Shown piece by piece: positions 44,337 through 53,474 of a stretch of DNA of 64,000 bases. Under the pieces are notes generated by a model. That model did not search any database. It was not told the origin of the DNA and saw nothing but the letters and a program-made list of their open reading frames with translations. The DNA is from an uncultured Prevotellaceae bacterium (GTDB lineage Bacteria; Bacteroidota; Bacteroidia; Bacteroidales; Bacteroidaceae). The DNA lies in assembly GCA_937898415.1 (NCBI GenBank), contig CALDLA010000171.1, positions 1 through 64,000 of the forward strand. Direction: 5' to 3'. The first letter of the stretch is position 1, and each line of letters starts with the position of its first letter. The translations under genes were made by a program, and so were the position numbers.

Positions 44337-45659
44337 TTACATCGTGTGGGTGATGTTGTGCCTGACGTAGGCTTTGTGGCCGTACATGGCTATCACCACA
44401 AAACAGATGAGAGGCACAATGAATGAGATATTGGTGGCAGGAAGTCCTGCCACCGTTATGTTTGTGTCGATAATCATAGCCTGCAGCGGGGGGAACACCG
44501 AACCGCCGAGGATGGCCATGATGAGACCGGCACCAGCAAACTTCACGTTGTCGCCCACACCGTGCAGGGCAATGCCGTAGATGGTGGGGAACATGAGCGA
44601 CATACAACCGCTGACGGCCACCAGACAGTACACGCCGTTGCGGTCGGTAAAGAGCACGGTGCCCATGAGAGCCGTTCCTGCCACGATGGCCAGGACGGCC
44701 AGCAACTGTTCGGGCTTAATGTACTTCAGGCACCAGGTGCAGATGAATCGGCTGACGGTGAATAGCACCATCGCTATGATGTTGTATTTCTGCGACAGTA
44801 TCTCGGCGGCTTTCTCGTCCATCCCCTCAGCCATGAATACGCGCGTACCATATTGTATAATAAAGGTCCAGCATGTCACCTGGGCACCCACATAGAAGAA
44901 CTGGGCAATGAGCCCTTCGCGGTAGTTCTTCAGCTTCACCAGTTCGCGCAGCGCCTGACCGATTGATTTGTTGGAGGGCACGTCGCTGTCCATCGGCATC
45001 TTGCTGAGCTTGATGACGAGCAGCAGCAGCAGGGCGATGGCGCCGATGTAGATATAGGGCTGGATGAGCACCCCGAGGTCGTGATCCTTGATGAGGTTGA
45101 ACTGCAACTCGGGTAACTGGTGGCGCGCAGCCGACGTCATGGGACTCATCTGTACCTGTACGAACTGCATGGCCACCCACATGCCTAAGAGGTTGCCGAT
45201 GGGGTTGAAGGCCTGAGCCAGGTTCAGTCGCTGGGTGGCCGTCTCCTCGCTGCCCATGCAGTAGATGTAGGGATTACAGCTCGTCTCAAGGAACGACAGT
45301 CCGCAGGTCAGCACGAAGTAGGCCAGCAGGAAGGGGAAGTAGTAGCCTATCGCCTTGGCGGGCAGGAACATCAGCGAGCCAATGGCAAAGAGCAGCAGTC
45401 CTAACATGACACCCGCCTTGAACGAATAGCGCTGGATGAACAGGGCCGCCGGGAAGGCCATCACGAAGTAGCCCAGATAGAAGGCGACGGGCACCATAGC
45501 ACCCTCGGTGACGCTCATGCGGAAAATCTTTGAGAATGCCTTGACCATGGGGGTGGTCACGTCGTTGGCAAAGCCCCATAGCGCAAAGCATATAGTAATC
45601 ATCATGAAGGGTAACAGCAGGTTCACCCCGTTTTTCATCAGCAGTCCGTTATTCTTCAT
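44337..45659 (-). CDS. fucP: FucP-type L-fucose:H+ symporter
   Basis: 440 aa, 12 TM MFS. FMMITICFALWGFANDVTTP opens the first helix with the Asn/Asp pair characteristic of FucP, LSFLETSCNPYI is the TM4 region with the fucose-site Glu, and SEETATQRLNLAQAFNPIG follows. It is divergent from fkp, so both serve fucose salvage. Confidence 0.9.
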   Translation of the reverse strand: MKNNGLLMKNGVNLLLPFMMITICFALWGFANDVTTPMVKAFSKIFRMSVTEGAMVPVAFYLGYFVMAFPAALFIQRYSFKAGVMLGLLLFAIGSLMFLPAKAIGYYFPFLLAYFVLTCGLSFLETSCNPYIYCMGSEETATQRLNLAQAFNPIGNLLGMWVAMQFVQVQMSPMTSAARHQLPELQFNLIKDHDLGVLIQPYIYIGAIALLLLLVIKLSKMPMDSDVPSNKSIGQALRELVKLKNYREGLIAQFFYVGAQVTCWTFIIQYGTRVFMAEGMDEKAAEILSQKYNIIAMVLFTVSRFICTWCLKYIKPEQLLAVLAIVAGTALMGTVLFTDRNGVYCLVAVSGCMSLMFPTIYGIALHGVGDNVKFAGAGLIMAILGGSVFPPLQAMIIDTNITVAGLPATNISFIVPLICFVVIAMYGHKAYVRHNITHTM

Positions 45660-45688
45660 TTTCTTTCGTTTGTTGTCTTAGGTTGGGG

Positions 45689-45696
45689 CAAAAGTA
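45689..45696 (-). promoter_or_regulatory. Promoter -7 element of fucP
   Basis: Minus strand TACTTTTG, about 30 bp upstream of the ATG at 45659. Divergent with the fkp promoter at 45740-45747. Confidence 0.55.
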
Positions 45697-45739
45697 ACAA
45701 AAATTATTCATAAAAGTGCAGGTTTTGGAAAATAATTGC

Positions 45740-45747
45740 TAATTTTG
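45740..45747 (+). promoter_or_regulatory. Promoter -7 element of fkp
   Basis: TAATTTTG, 19 bp before the ATG at 45767. Confidence 0.55.
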
Positions 45748-45766
45748 CGGCAAGAAAACTGTTTTT

Positions 45767-48307
45767 ATGAAGATATTACTCTCCTTACCCCCCAACTTGG
45801 TGGACTGTTTCCACGATATTACCGGTTTCAGCCGCGATGAATATTTCTGTACCTGCGACCCTGTAGGCCGTCGGCTTGGCAGCGGTGGCGGTACCGCCTG
45901 GCTACTTCAGCAGGCCTGTGGCGCACAGTCAGACTTCGACCGTTGGCTGCCGCAGGACAAGCGCATCCTCATCCACGCTGGCGGACAGAGTCGCCGACTG
46001 CCCTCATACGCCGTCAGCGGAAAGGTGCTCATGCCCGTTCCCGTCTTCCGCTGGGAGCGTGGCCAGCGACTGTCGCAGACGCTGCTCGACCTGCAGCTGC
46101 CCCTCTATCGCCAGCTGATGAACCTGGCGCCTGACTCTATCCACACGATGGTGGTCAGCGGCGACGTCTATATCCGTGCCACCCAGCCCCTGCAGCCCGT
46201 CCCTGATGCCGACGTGGTGTGCTACGGACTGTGGCTGCCTGCCTCAGTGGCTAAGAACCACGGGGTTTTCGTCAGCCGCCGTTCCGCGCCCACCGTGCTG
46301 AAGCAGATGCTGCAGAAGCCTTCGGTGCAGACGCTCACGGCGTTGCAGAAAGACCACTACTTCCTGACCGACATCGGCGTATGGCTGCTCAGCGACCGTG
46401 CGGTGAAGTTGCTGATGGAGCGTTGTACGGAGGGTAGGGCGTATGACTTATACGGCGAGTTCGGCTGCACCCTCGGCACCGATCCTACCATCGACGACCC
46501 CGAATTGCGGCAGCTGCGCGTAGCTATCCTGCCGCTGCCGGGCGGCGAGTTCTACCACTTCGGCACGTCGCGTGAGATGATCTCGTCGACGGTGGCTGTC
46601 CAGAACCTGGTTAGCGACCAGCGCGAGATTATTCATCTGGACCGCAAGCCCCAGCCCAGCATCTTCGTGCAGAACTCCATCGTCGACATCCCGCTGACGG
46701 AGGAGAATACCAATATCTGGATTGAGAATTCACACGTGTCCCGTAGCTGGCACCTCACTCGCGACAACGTCATTACGGGTGTGCCCCGCAATGACTGGGA
46801 CATCACGCTGGAGCCAGGCGAGTGCATTGACGTGACGCCCGTGGGCGACAGCGACTACGAGGTGCGCCGCTACCACATCGGCGACGCCGTCGACAGCAAT
46901 GCGCTGGCCGAACGTGCCAACCTGCACCGCCTCTTTGCCCAGCGCCGTGCGTTCCGGCGTGAGAACTGGTCGCAGTTGGCCGCCAACTGGCAGCACTCCG
47001 TCTTCTACCAGCTCGACCTGGCCGACGCTGCCTGTCAGTTCAGTCGTGAGCAGATACCCCTTCCGCCGCCCTTGCCTGCTGATGCGCCGCTGCTGACGCG
47101 CATCCATAATGCGATGTTCCGTGGTGATAACGAGCTGGCCTTCGGACTGTTGCGCGAGGGACTGATAGCAAGGGAGGTGAGCCCTTCATCCGTCACCCTT
47201 CACCCATCACCCGTCTCCGACCAGATAGTCTGGGCCCGCTCCCCCGTGCGCATCGACATTGCCGGCGGCTGGACCGATACGCCTCCTTTCTGCCTGTTGG
47301 AGGGCGGCAACGTTGTCAACCTGGCTATCGAGCTGAACGGTCAGCCCCCCATCCAGTGCTACGTCAAGCCCTGCAGCGAGCCGCATGTTGTCCTGCGTAG
47401 TATCGACCTTGGCGCCTCCGAGGTGGTTGCTACCAACGAACAGCTGGCCGACTACAACAAGGTGGGCTCTCCATTCTCCATCCCCAAGGCCGCCCTCACG
47501 CTTGCGGGCTTCGGACGTTCGCCCAGTCTCAAGTCTCAGTTGGAAGCCTTCGGCTGCGGCATCGAGCTGACCCTGCTGTCGGCCATCCCCGCCGGTAGTG
47601 GTCTTGGCACCTCCAGCGTCTTGGCGGCTACCGTCCTCGGCGCCCTCAACGACTTCTGTGCCTTAGGCTGGGACAAGAACGAGATAGGCTACCGTACGCT
47701 CATGCTCGAACAGCTGCTGACCACCGGTGGCGGCTGGCAGGACCAGTTCGGCGGCATCCTCGGCGGCGTCAAACTGCTGCAGACGGGTAGCGGCTTCAGT
47801 CAGAATCCCGTCGTGCGCTGGCTGCCCGACGGTCTCTACACGCAGCCCGAATACCAGCAATGCCACCTATTATATTATACAGGCATCACCCGTACGGCCA
47901 AGACCATCCTGGCTGAAATCGTGCGTCGCATGTTCCTCAACGAGCACGACCAGCTGCTGCTGTTGCGTGAGATGAAGCAACACACGCTTGAGATGTACGA
48001 GGCCATCCAGCGGCAGGACTTCCAACAGATGGGACGCTTGGTGCGTAAGACGTGGCAGCAGAACCAGCTGCTCGACAGCGGCACCAATCCTCCTGAGGTG
48101 GCTGCGCTGACTGCCCTCGTCGACGACCTCTGCTTAGGCTACAAGCTGCCTGGTGCCGGTGGTGGCGGCTATCTGTATATGGTAGCCAAGGATCCCGAGG
48201 CTGCCGCCCGCATCAAGGCCATCCTCAACGAGAACCGCCACAATCCCAATGCCCGCTTCGTCGACATGACGCTGTCGAAGTCGGGACTTCAAATCTCGCG
48301 CAGCTGA
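45767..48307 (+). CDS. fkp: Bifunctional fucokinase/GDP-fucose pyrophosphorylase Fkp
   Basis: 846 aa, about 100 shorter than Bacteroides Fkp. The N-terminal half is the nucleotidyltransferase, with LIHAGGQSRRLPSYAVSGKV and LMPVPVFRWE, and the beta-helix end. The C-terminal part (about 485-846) is a GHMP kinase: SPVRIDIAGGWTDTPPFCL, LSAIPAGSGLGTSSVLAATV and LPGAGGGGYLYMV. The two are joined by a linker with the mini-repeat-like SSVTLHPSPVSDQ (47176-47217). It makes GDP-fucose from free L-fucose for fucosylated surface capsule and glycoproteins. It ends 1 bp into the next gene. Confidence 0.93.
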   Translation: MKILLSLPPNLVDCFHDITGFSRDEYFCTCDPVGRRLGSGGGTAWLLQQACGAQSDFDRWLPQDKRILIHAGGQSRRLPSYAVSGKVLMPVPVFRWERGQRLSQTLLDLQLPLYRQLMNLAPDSIHTMVVSGDVYIRATQPLQPVPDADVVCYGLWLPASVAKNHGVFVSRRSAPTVLKQMLQKPSVQTLTALQKDHYFLTDIGVWLLSDRAVKLLMERCTEGRAYDLYGEFGCTLGTDPTIDDPELRQLRVAILPLPGGEFYHFGTSREMISSTVAVQNLVSDQREIIHLDRKPQPSIFVQNSIVDIPLTEENTNIWIENSHVSRSWHLTRDNVITGVPRNDWDITLEPGECIDVTPVGDSDYEVRRYHIGDAVDSNALAERANLHRLFAQRRAFRRENWSQLAANWQHSVFYQLDLADAACQFSREQIPLPPPLPADAPLLTRIHNAMFRGDNELAFGLLREGLIAREVSPSSVTLHPSPVSDQIVWARSPVRIDIAGGWTDTPPFCLLEGGNVVNLAIELNGQPPIQCYVKPCSEPHVVLRSIDLGASEVVATNEQLADYNKVGSPFSIPKAALTLAGFGRSPSLKSQLEAFGCGIELTLLSAIPAGSGLGTSSVLAATVLGALNDFCALGWDKNEIGYRTLMLEQLLTTGGGWQDQFGGILGGVKLLQTGSGFSQNPVVRWLPDGLYTQPEYQQCHLLYYTGITRTAKTILAEIVRRMFLNEHDQLLLLREMKQHTLEMYEAIQRQDFQQMGRLVRKTWQQNQLLDSGTNPPEVAALTALVDDLCLGYKLPGAGGGGYLYMVAKDPEAAARIKAILNENRHNPNARFVDMTLSKSGLQISRS

Positions 48308-49143
48308 TGGAATTCAGGACGCAAGTTGACATTCCGAAGCCAGGCTTCCAGATAGAGCCCCGAGAAGAGATGCTCTTCGTGGGCAGTTGTTTTGCCGACA
48401 GCATCGGCCAGCGGTTCGTTGACAATCAGTTCTGTGCGACGGTCAATCCCTACGGCACGATGTACAATCCCGCCTCTGTGTTGCATACTGTTTCGAGGTA
48501 CGAGGGAAGACCTCGTATAGTTTTCATCACCCTCGGCACCAATCACGTTTACCGCTTGAAGGAAACGGGCGAGATTGTCGATAACTGTCAGAAGCGTCCC
48601 GCCTCGCTCTTTCAGGAGGAGCAGCTCAGCGTCGACGAATGTGCCGACTACCTGCAGCGCACCGTCACCCTGCTGCGCTCCCGTCGTCCTGACGTCCACA
48701 TCGTCTTCACCGTCAGCCCCATCCGCTACCGCAAGTACGGCTACCACGGTTCCCAACTCTCCAAGGCCACGCTGCTACTCGCCGTCCACAAACTAATCTC
48801 TAACCTCTTACCTCTAACCTCTAACCTCGAATACTTCCCCGCCTACGAAATCCTGATGGACGAGCTGCGCGACTACCGCTTCTATGCCGACGACATGCTG
48901 CATCCCTCGTCGCAGGCCGTAGAGTACATCTGGCAGCAGTTGGTAGAGCATTACTTCTCGCCTCGTGCCAAGGAATTCCTGCGCGACTGGGCTCCCTTGA
49001 AGGCCGCCCTAAACCACCGTCCCTTCAATCCCGACAGCGACAAGTACCGCCAGTTCCTGACCGACACCCACGTCAAGATTGACAACCTGCTCAGTCGCTA
49101 CCCAGCAACTAATAAACAACCTGAATATGCAGACAAGATTTAA
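48307..49143 (+). CDS. GSCFA-domain protein
   Basis: 278 aa. EEMLFVGSCFADSIGQRF is the GSCFA motif and the fold is SGNH-like (FTVSPIRYRKYGYHG, then YADDMLHPSSQAVEYIW with a His near the end). Overlaps the fkp stop by 1 bp, so it is translationally coupled to fkp. Bacteroidetes often place a GSCFA gene next to fucose or glycan genes. The substrate is unknown. The TAACCTC repeat (48795-48828) encodes SNLLPLTSNLE. Confidence 0.85.
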   Translation: MEFRTQVDIPKPGFQIEPREEMLFVGSCFADSIGQRFVDNQFCATVNPYGTMYNPASVLHTVSRYEGRPRIVFITLGTNHVYRLKETGEIVDNCQKRPASLFQEEQLSVDECADYLQRTVTLLRSRRPDVHIVFTVSPIRYRKYGYHGSQLSKATLLLAVHKLISNLLPLTSNLEYFPAYEILMDELRDYRFYADDMLHPSSQAVEYIWQQLVEHYFSPRAKEFLRDWAPLKAALNHRPFNPDSDKYRQFLTDTHVKIDNLLSRYPATNKQPEYADKI

Positions 49144-49693
49144 AAAGAATGCCAAGATCTTTGACATTGTCATCACAGCCGTAGCCGCAATGGTCTCGGT
49201 GGGCGTGATGCTTTATGCTGTTGTCCACTTCGGCCTGCAGGAGGCATGGCCCGAACTGGTGCTCAACCTGTTATACATCGCTTGTCTGGTGATGATCTGG
49301 TTGTACTTCTTCAACCGAGTGGATACCCATCGGTTCAACTATTGGTGTTCCATCTCCGTGGGCATGACAGTGCTGCTGCGCGACATCCTTTTTGCACCAC
49401 CTTTAGCCTATTTCGCTTTACATTTGTCCTGCCTTACGCTGTCGGTGCTGCTGCTCTGTTTGCTCACCTTCTTCTATGCGCGGAAGAACTGGCAGAGTTA
49501 CACCAAGCGTAACCTGTGGACCATCTGCATCATCGACATGATGATTGCCGCACTATACAACTACGACATCTATTTGGAACCCATCGACGAATACACCAAC
49601 TATCTGCTCACCGAAATCTGGATACGTCCCACCATCACCTACGGGCTCGTAGCCTGCTTCGTGACGGAAAGGTCATATGCACACCGAAATTGA
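49127..49693 (+). CDS. Predicted multi-pass membrane protein
   Basis: 188 aa from the ATG at 49127 (17-bp overlap with GSCFA). About five TM helices: IVITAVAAMVSVGVMLYAVV, LVLNLLYIACLVMIWLYFF, and others, with a short Arg-rich start. No family recognised. It ends the fkp run. Confidence 0.65.
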   Translation: MQTRFKKNAKIFDIVITAVAAMVSVGVMLYAVVHFGLQEAWPELVLNLLYIACLVMIWLYFFNRVDTHRFNYWCSISVGMTVLLRDILFAPPLAYFALHLSCLTLSVLLLCLLTFFYARKNWQSYTKRNLWTICIIDMMIAALYNYDIYLEPIDEYTNYLLTEIWIRPTITYGLVACFVTERSYAHRN

Positions 49694-49730
49694 AAATAAA
49701 TCGTAAATAGTATAAGAGCCAATCGGGGAG

Positions 49731-49788
49731 TTGGCTCGAGCCAAAAGGGGTTTTGGCTCGAGCTAAATGGGGTTTTGGCTCGAGCCAA
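49731..49788. repeat. Array A: three TTGGCTCGAGCCAA palindromes, 22-bp period
   Basis: Starts at 49731, 49753 and 49775; copy 2 has one change (CTAA instead of CCAA). Each unit is a 14-bp palindrome centred on CTCGAG. Spacers are AAGGGGTT/ATGGGGTT. Confidence 0.85.
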
Positions 49789-49819
49789 ATTTTGGGGGTA
49801 TTTTTGACTTCGCTGTCAT

Positions 49820-49874
49820 TTATTAATAAATTGCATGCTACTTATTAATAATTTGCATGCTATTTATTAATAAA
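49820..49874. repeat. Array B: three TTATTAATAA palindromes, 22-bp period
   Basis: TATTAATAA begins at 49821, 49843 and 49865. Two spacers contain TTGCATGCTA. It follows array A by about 30 bp, with no gene between. Confidence 0.8.
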
Positions 49875-50009
49875 CGTGATTTCGGCCCAACATAAAATGC
49901 CATCGCCTTATGAGTTTGAATGATGAAGAGAGAAAGACGATGGTCGGCCTTCAGATGGAAAAGTCAAAACATCATTATTCATGACAAAAGAAGCGATTCG
50001 ATAGCAGCG

Positions 50010-50087
50010 TGACAAGAGTCATTAAATCATTTGACTCGAGTCATTTCATCGGTTGACTCGAGTCATTTCATCGATTGACTCGAGTCA
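50010..50087. repeat. Array C: four TGACTCGAGTCA-type palindromes, 22-bp period
   Basis: Starts at 50010 (degenerate), 50032, 50054 and 50076. The last three are exact 12-bp palindromes on the same CTCGAG core as array A but with other flanks. Spacers are TTTCATCGGT/TTTCATCGAT. Confidence 0.85.
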
Positions 50088-50281
50088 ATTTTTTGAGGGT
50101 CTTGGCATGTTGATTACTAATCCTATCTGAAATATTGACAAAATCTTCAACTGAATTGCAGAAGAACCATTTCACTAGACACTCTTTCTCTTCATTAGCT
50201 GATTCCGTAGACGCTTTTGCAGTTGTTATACTGAATCGATAGACACAAGCGTATTAACTAACAAACGCGATCTACAGCCCA

Positions 50282-50311
50282 ACATAGGTTCTCACCCTTA
50301 TGAACCTATGT
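50282..50311. repeat. Hairpin near a repeated GCCCAACATA segment
   Basis: 10-bp arms (50282-50291 and 50302-50311) with a 10-nt loop. The sequence GCCCAACATA directly upstream (50275 region) and a matching AACAAACGCGAT stretch also occur near 49870-49893, so this 1-kb region carries an old internal duplication. Confidence 0.5.
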
Positions 50312-50542
50312 GAAAAGTCCAACGAACATATGTTCACTACCGAATATGATATTTCTATCTGTTATAATATAGGGTTGTTGAAGAACATATCCGTGTAGTT
50401 ACGTTTTGGGATATGAGGCAGAATCCCAACAATATGAGATTGTTTATATGGCAAAGAGCATCATCGGATGCCTTTTTAGCAATATTTTCGCATTTTTCTT
50501 CAAATTTCTTTCTTTTTTTTTGGTCGTTTTAAGAAAAGTTTG

Positions 50543-50550
50543 TATATTTG
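50543..50550 (+). promoter_or_regulatory. Promoter -7 element of the kinase/phosphatase operon
   Basis: TATATTTG. The first ATG of the operon is 477 bp downstream (51027), so the transcript has a long leader that contains the structured RNA at 50842-50940. An in-frame 75-codon open frame at 50548-50775 does not look like a conserved protein. Confidence 0.5.
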
Positions 50551-50841
50551 CAGTCGATCAAGCCAGTCCTGTTGATGAGAGCCAGTAATGGTTCAGAACG
50601 TAAGGACATGGGCGGGTCGATAATAACATCGATGGAATTCCTAAAGCCAACAATGCCGTTTGTAGGGCAGGCTGAGGGGGAAGGACGTTTTCGGACGTTA
50701 CTATCTGTGTATTCAAACTTCGCAAACTTGAATCATCGCACAGAGGTAATGCAACTGAGGCGTCTGCGGGGGTGAATTATATCCTGGCTTTTCCGTAACT
50801 GTAATTTTTATAGTTAAGGTCTATGCCAAATATATAATCAC

Positions 50842-50940
50842 TCGGCGTGGGCTGGCTTGCGTTGCTTATCCTTGCGATGGGGCAATGCGAAGGCCTGAAT
50901 ACGGGGATAGGCGCGGAGAAACAAACTCCCACGTCTTTTT
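50842..50940 (+). ncRNA. Structured leader RNA ahead of the kinase operon
   Basis: The outer stem pairs CGTGGG (50846-50851) with CCCACG (50928-50933), and a T-rich tract follows, like a terminator. An inner stem pairs 50864-50871 (GCTTATCC) with 50905-50912 (GGATAGGC), including a G-U pair, and a small stem closes 50872-50885. The 12-mer TCGGCGTGGGCT (50842-50853) also occurs in the BspA-like leader at 7094-7105. It may be a riboswitch or attenuator of one class. I do not recognise the family. Confidence 0.5.
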
Positions 50941-51026
50941 TGTTTCTTGAAATGTATTGTTAACTGCCGATTTAGGGGTGTTATAGGCTTCGTGTATTTA
51001 ACACTAAACATATAACTTATACAACT

Positions 51027-51815
51027 ATGTCACAAAACAAAACTATCATTCAAGGTCTAGAGCCTGAGACTAATTTTGGCGGGACTCCCAATGGAGCCGG
51101 TTCAAACAACAATTTTTATTCACGTGGGAATCGCCCATCCTCAGTTCGCGGTACTGTTGTGCCTGGCATGGCAGAAACACAGACAGGTGTTCCTACTGGT
51201 AGTGAAGAGCCTGTTTCTATACCTCAGACTCGTAAGTCGGTACAGCCTGGTAAACCCATCGTAGGTTTTCTGTATTCAATTTCGCGTTCTCGCACAGGAG
51301 AGTATTGGCCTATTCAATTAGGGAAGAACACCATCGGCCAGGTTGAAGGTAATGACATACAATTGGCTGAGGGAACCGTTTCGTCAAATCATGCGATACT
51401 ATTAACCCGCCAGATAAAGAATGGTATAATAGCCTCTATAAAAGACGACCAATCCACCAATGGAACAATGATTAATGGAGAACCACTTGGCTTCGGAGCT
51501 GAAGAATGTCATGATGGCGATATTATTACTATTGGCAACAATTATGAATTGGTATTGGTTTTAATTGATACAGAGAAGCGTGGGCTCAAAGTTTCAAAAG
51601 ACTTTATTCCTGTTGAGATCGAATCTGTTCAAGATGAACTTGAAGACATACCATCATTCTCTGGAGGTATGACTCGTCCTGGTGGTTTTGACCCCTACAA
51701 TGACGGACCAACAGCCTGGGGCAACAACGGTGGGGGTTATTCTCCTATTGGAGGGACAGTTGGTATGGACGGTTCTGTTTCCGGTGGCGGACATGGTGGC
51801 ACTGTACCTATGTGA
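51027..51815 (+). CDS. FHA-domain protein with threonine-rich ends
   Basis: 262 aa, cytoplasmic. FHA domain about 93-180: IGQVEGNDIQL, TVSSNHAILL, DDQSTNGTMING. The Arg that normally follows IG and contacts phosphothreonine is Gln here. Outside the FHA are similar threonine motifs: KTIIQG (T6), RGTVVPGM (T43), GGTVGM (T244) and GGTVPM (T259). They look like kinase target sites that another FHA could read. First gene of the operon, 23 bp before kinase 1. A phosphorylated relay or scaffold is the likely role, by analogy with FHA substrates of bacterial Ser/Thr kinases. Confidence 0.85.
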   Translation: MSQNKTIIQGLEPETNFGGTPNGAGSNNNFYSRGNRPSSVRGTVVPGMAETQTGVPTGSEEPVSIPQTRKSVQPGKPIVGFLYSISRSRTGEYWPIQLGKNTIGQVEGNDIQLAEGTVSSNHAILLTRQIKNGIIASIKDDQSTNGTMINGEPLGFGAEECHDGDIITIGNNYELVLVLIDTEKRGLKVSKDFIPVEIESVQDELEDIPSFSGGMTRPGGFDPYNDGPTAWGNNGGGYSPIGGTVGMDGSVSGGGHGGTVPM

Positions 51816-51838
51816 TTATTAACTAAAGATAAAACGAC

Positions 51839-53458
51839 ATGTCTCTTTATAAGATTCAAGGCAGAGCTGAAAAGCAAAAAGGCATCTATTATGAATTTAA
51901 TTCGGATGACGAGCCTTTAGGTGAGGGAGGTATGGGCAAGGTCTATAAGGGCCGTTGTGTAGATGAAGCCACAGGAAAGGCCCGTAATGTCGCTGTCAAG
52001 TTCATGTACAGTGATTTGCCACTTTATGCAATAGAGAAGGCTCGCAGAGAAGCAGCAATTCAATTTCGCCACGGCAATCTGATAGAGATGTTAGGATTCA
52101 TTGAGACAGAAGAAAAAACTGTCCTCGGTGAAACGATTCGCCATTATCACGTCGTCAGTGAATTGCTTGAAGGCGTTTCATTAGACAAACTGTTTGAAGG
52201 GAAACTTACTGACCAACAAGGACATTTTGTACCTTTTGCTGAGAAGTTGTTTAAGGACTATCAGCAGGATGTCAATCATTTTGCTGTGGAGATAATTAAA
52301 AACATTCTTTCCGGATTGATGACGATGCATGATGCGGGATATATCCATCGAGATATAGACCCGACAAACATCATGATAACAAATGATGGACATATAAAGC
52401 TCATTGATTTTGGTATAGCAAAGAAAATGAATTCTTTGACAACCCACGATAAACATCTCACTCAAGCGGGTCAATTTGTCGGGAAGCCTGAATACGCCGC
52501 CCCAGAGTTGGTGCTTGGTGCCATCAATGAACAGAATCAGACAACGGATATTTATGCAGTTGGCATTCTCCTGTTCCAATGTATAGTTGGACATGTACCA
52601 TTTGAAGGCGACAGAAGCGACATCCTACAGAAACAACTTCATGCCCCTGTTCCTTTAAGACTTATCAAGCATAAGGGATTACGTGACGTAATTGCTCAAG
52701 CCACAGAAAAATCGAGGGCAAAAAGGTTTCAGAGTGCAGCAGAATTCAGGGTGGCTTTAGAGCGCATCAACCTCAATGATGAAGGCGGTTTTGAATGGAA
52801 ACCACTATATAATTATATCATTGGAGGTGTAGCCGCATGTGGTATTATTGGTGGGGCTCTTCTTTTGATACCATCTTCTCCAGATGATAATCATCATGAA
52901 CAAAGTCCGAGCCATCTTACAGCGACGGTAGATTTAAATTATCCATCAACAGTCGCAGCTCTCTATAGTACATCTTTATCGTCTCAGGCCTTGGAAGACC
53001 TGCATAAATTGTCTAATAATGGTAATGCGAAAGCAACATTCCTCCTGAGTAGACTATACTATAGCTACAAAGCATCTGATTTCTGTCCCGACTCTATACG
53101 TAGACTTCAACAGTTCCTTCAGATTTCACCTGATGATGTCAAAGCACATCAGCTCCTTCAGAAATCAGTGGAACAAAACGACAAAGACTATCATTCACTT
53201 TATGAGTTGGCTTGCGATTATTGGAAAGCAGAGCAGCGTACTAAGGCTGTAAAAAGAAGGGATGCAAACAATGCTGATAAGGCTATAAATTATTTCCATG
53301 ATGCATTGATTTATGCCAAAGCGGCTAATGACAGGCAATACGCCGAAATGATTTCATCATATCGACAGCCAATAGAAAGATGGCTTAATAATGTCAAGAC
53401 GATGGAAGAATTCAAGCCTCATATCGCAGAATGGGAAAAACGCGTAAAAGAACTATAA
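51839..53458 (+). CDS. Membrane Ser/Thr protein kinase 1, HRDxD type
   Basis: 539 aa. Kinase domain 20-310: Gly-loop LGEGGMGKVYKG, VAVK with K54, helix-C Glu near 71, HRDIDPTNIMI (170-180), DFG at 190-192, and APE at 221-223. In the HRD motif the usual Lys (HRDxK) is Asp174, as in kinase 3. A TM helix at 325-344 (a GG-rich segment) is followed by about 190 residues of helical repeats that would be periplasmic (LEDLHKLSNNGNAKATFLLS, Sel1-like). It may sense in the periplasm and phosphorylate cytoplasmic FHA proteins. Confidence 0.88.
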   Translation: MSLYKIQGRAEKQKGIYYEFNSDDEPLGEGGMGKVYKGRCVDEATGKARNVAVKFMYSDLPLYAIEKARREAAIQFRHGNLIEMLGFIETEEKTVLGETIRHYHVVSELLEGVSLDKLFEGKLTDQQGHFVPFAEKLFKDYQQDVNHFAVEIIKNILSGLMTMHDAGYIHRDIDPTNIMITNDGHIKLIDFGIAKKMNSLTTHDKHLTQAGQFVGKPEYAAPELVLGAINEQNQTTDIYAVGILLFQCIVGHVPFEGDRSDILQKQLHAPVPLRLIKHKGLRDVIAQATEKSRAKRFQSAAEFRVALERINLNDEGGFEWKPLYNYIIGGVAACGIIGGALLLIPSSPDDNHHEQSPSHLTATVDLNYPSTVAALYSTSLSSQALEDLHKLSNNGNAKATFLLSRLYYSYKASDFCPDSIRRLQQFLQISPDDVKAHQLLQKSVEQNDKDYHSLYELACDYWKAEQRTKAVKRRDANNADKAINYFHDALIYAKAANDRQYAEMISSYRQPIERWLNNVKTMEEFKPHIAEWEKRVKEL

Positions 53459-53474
53459 ACAGACTATCATAACG

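Noticed and set aside
50548..50775. 75-codon plus-strand open frame in the leader of the kinase operon
   Set aside because: It starts within a few bases of the promoter, has no motif, and overlaps likely RNA structure. A leader peptide is not excluded but not supported.
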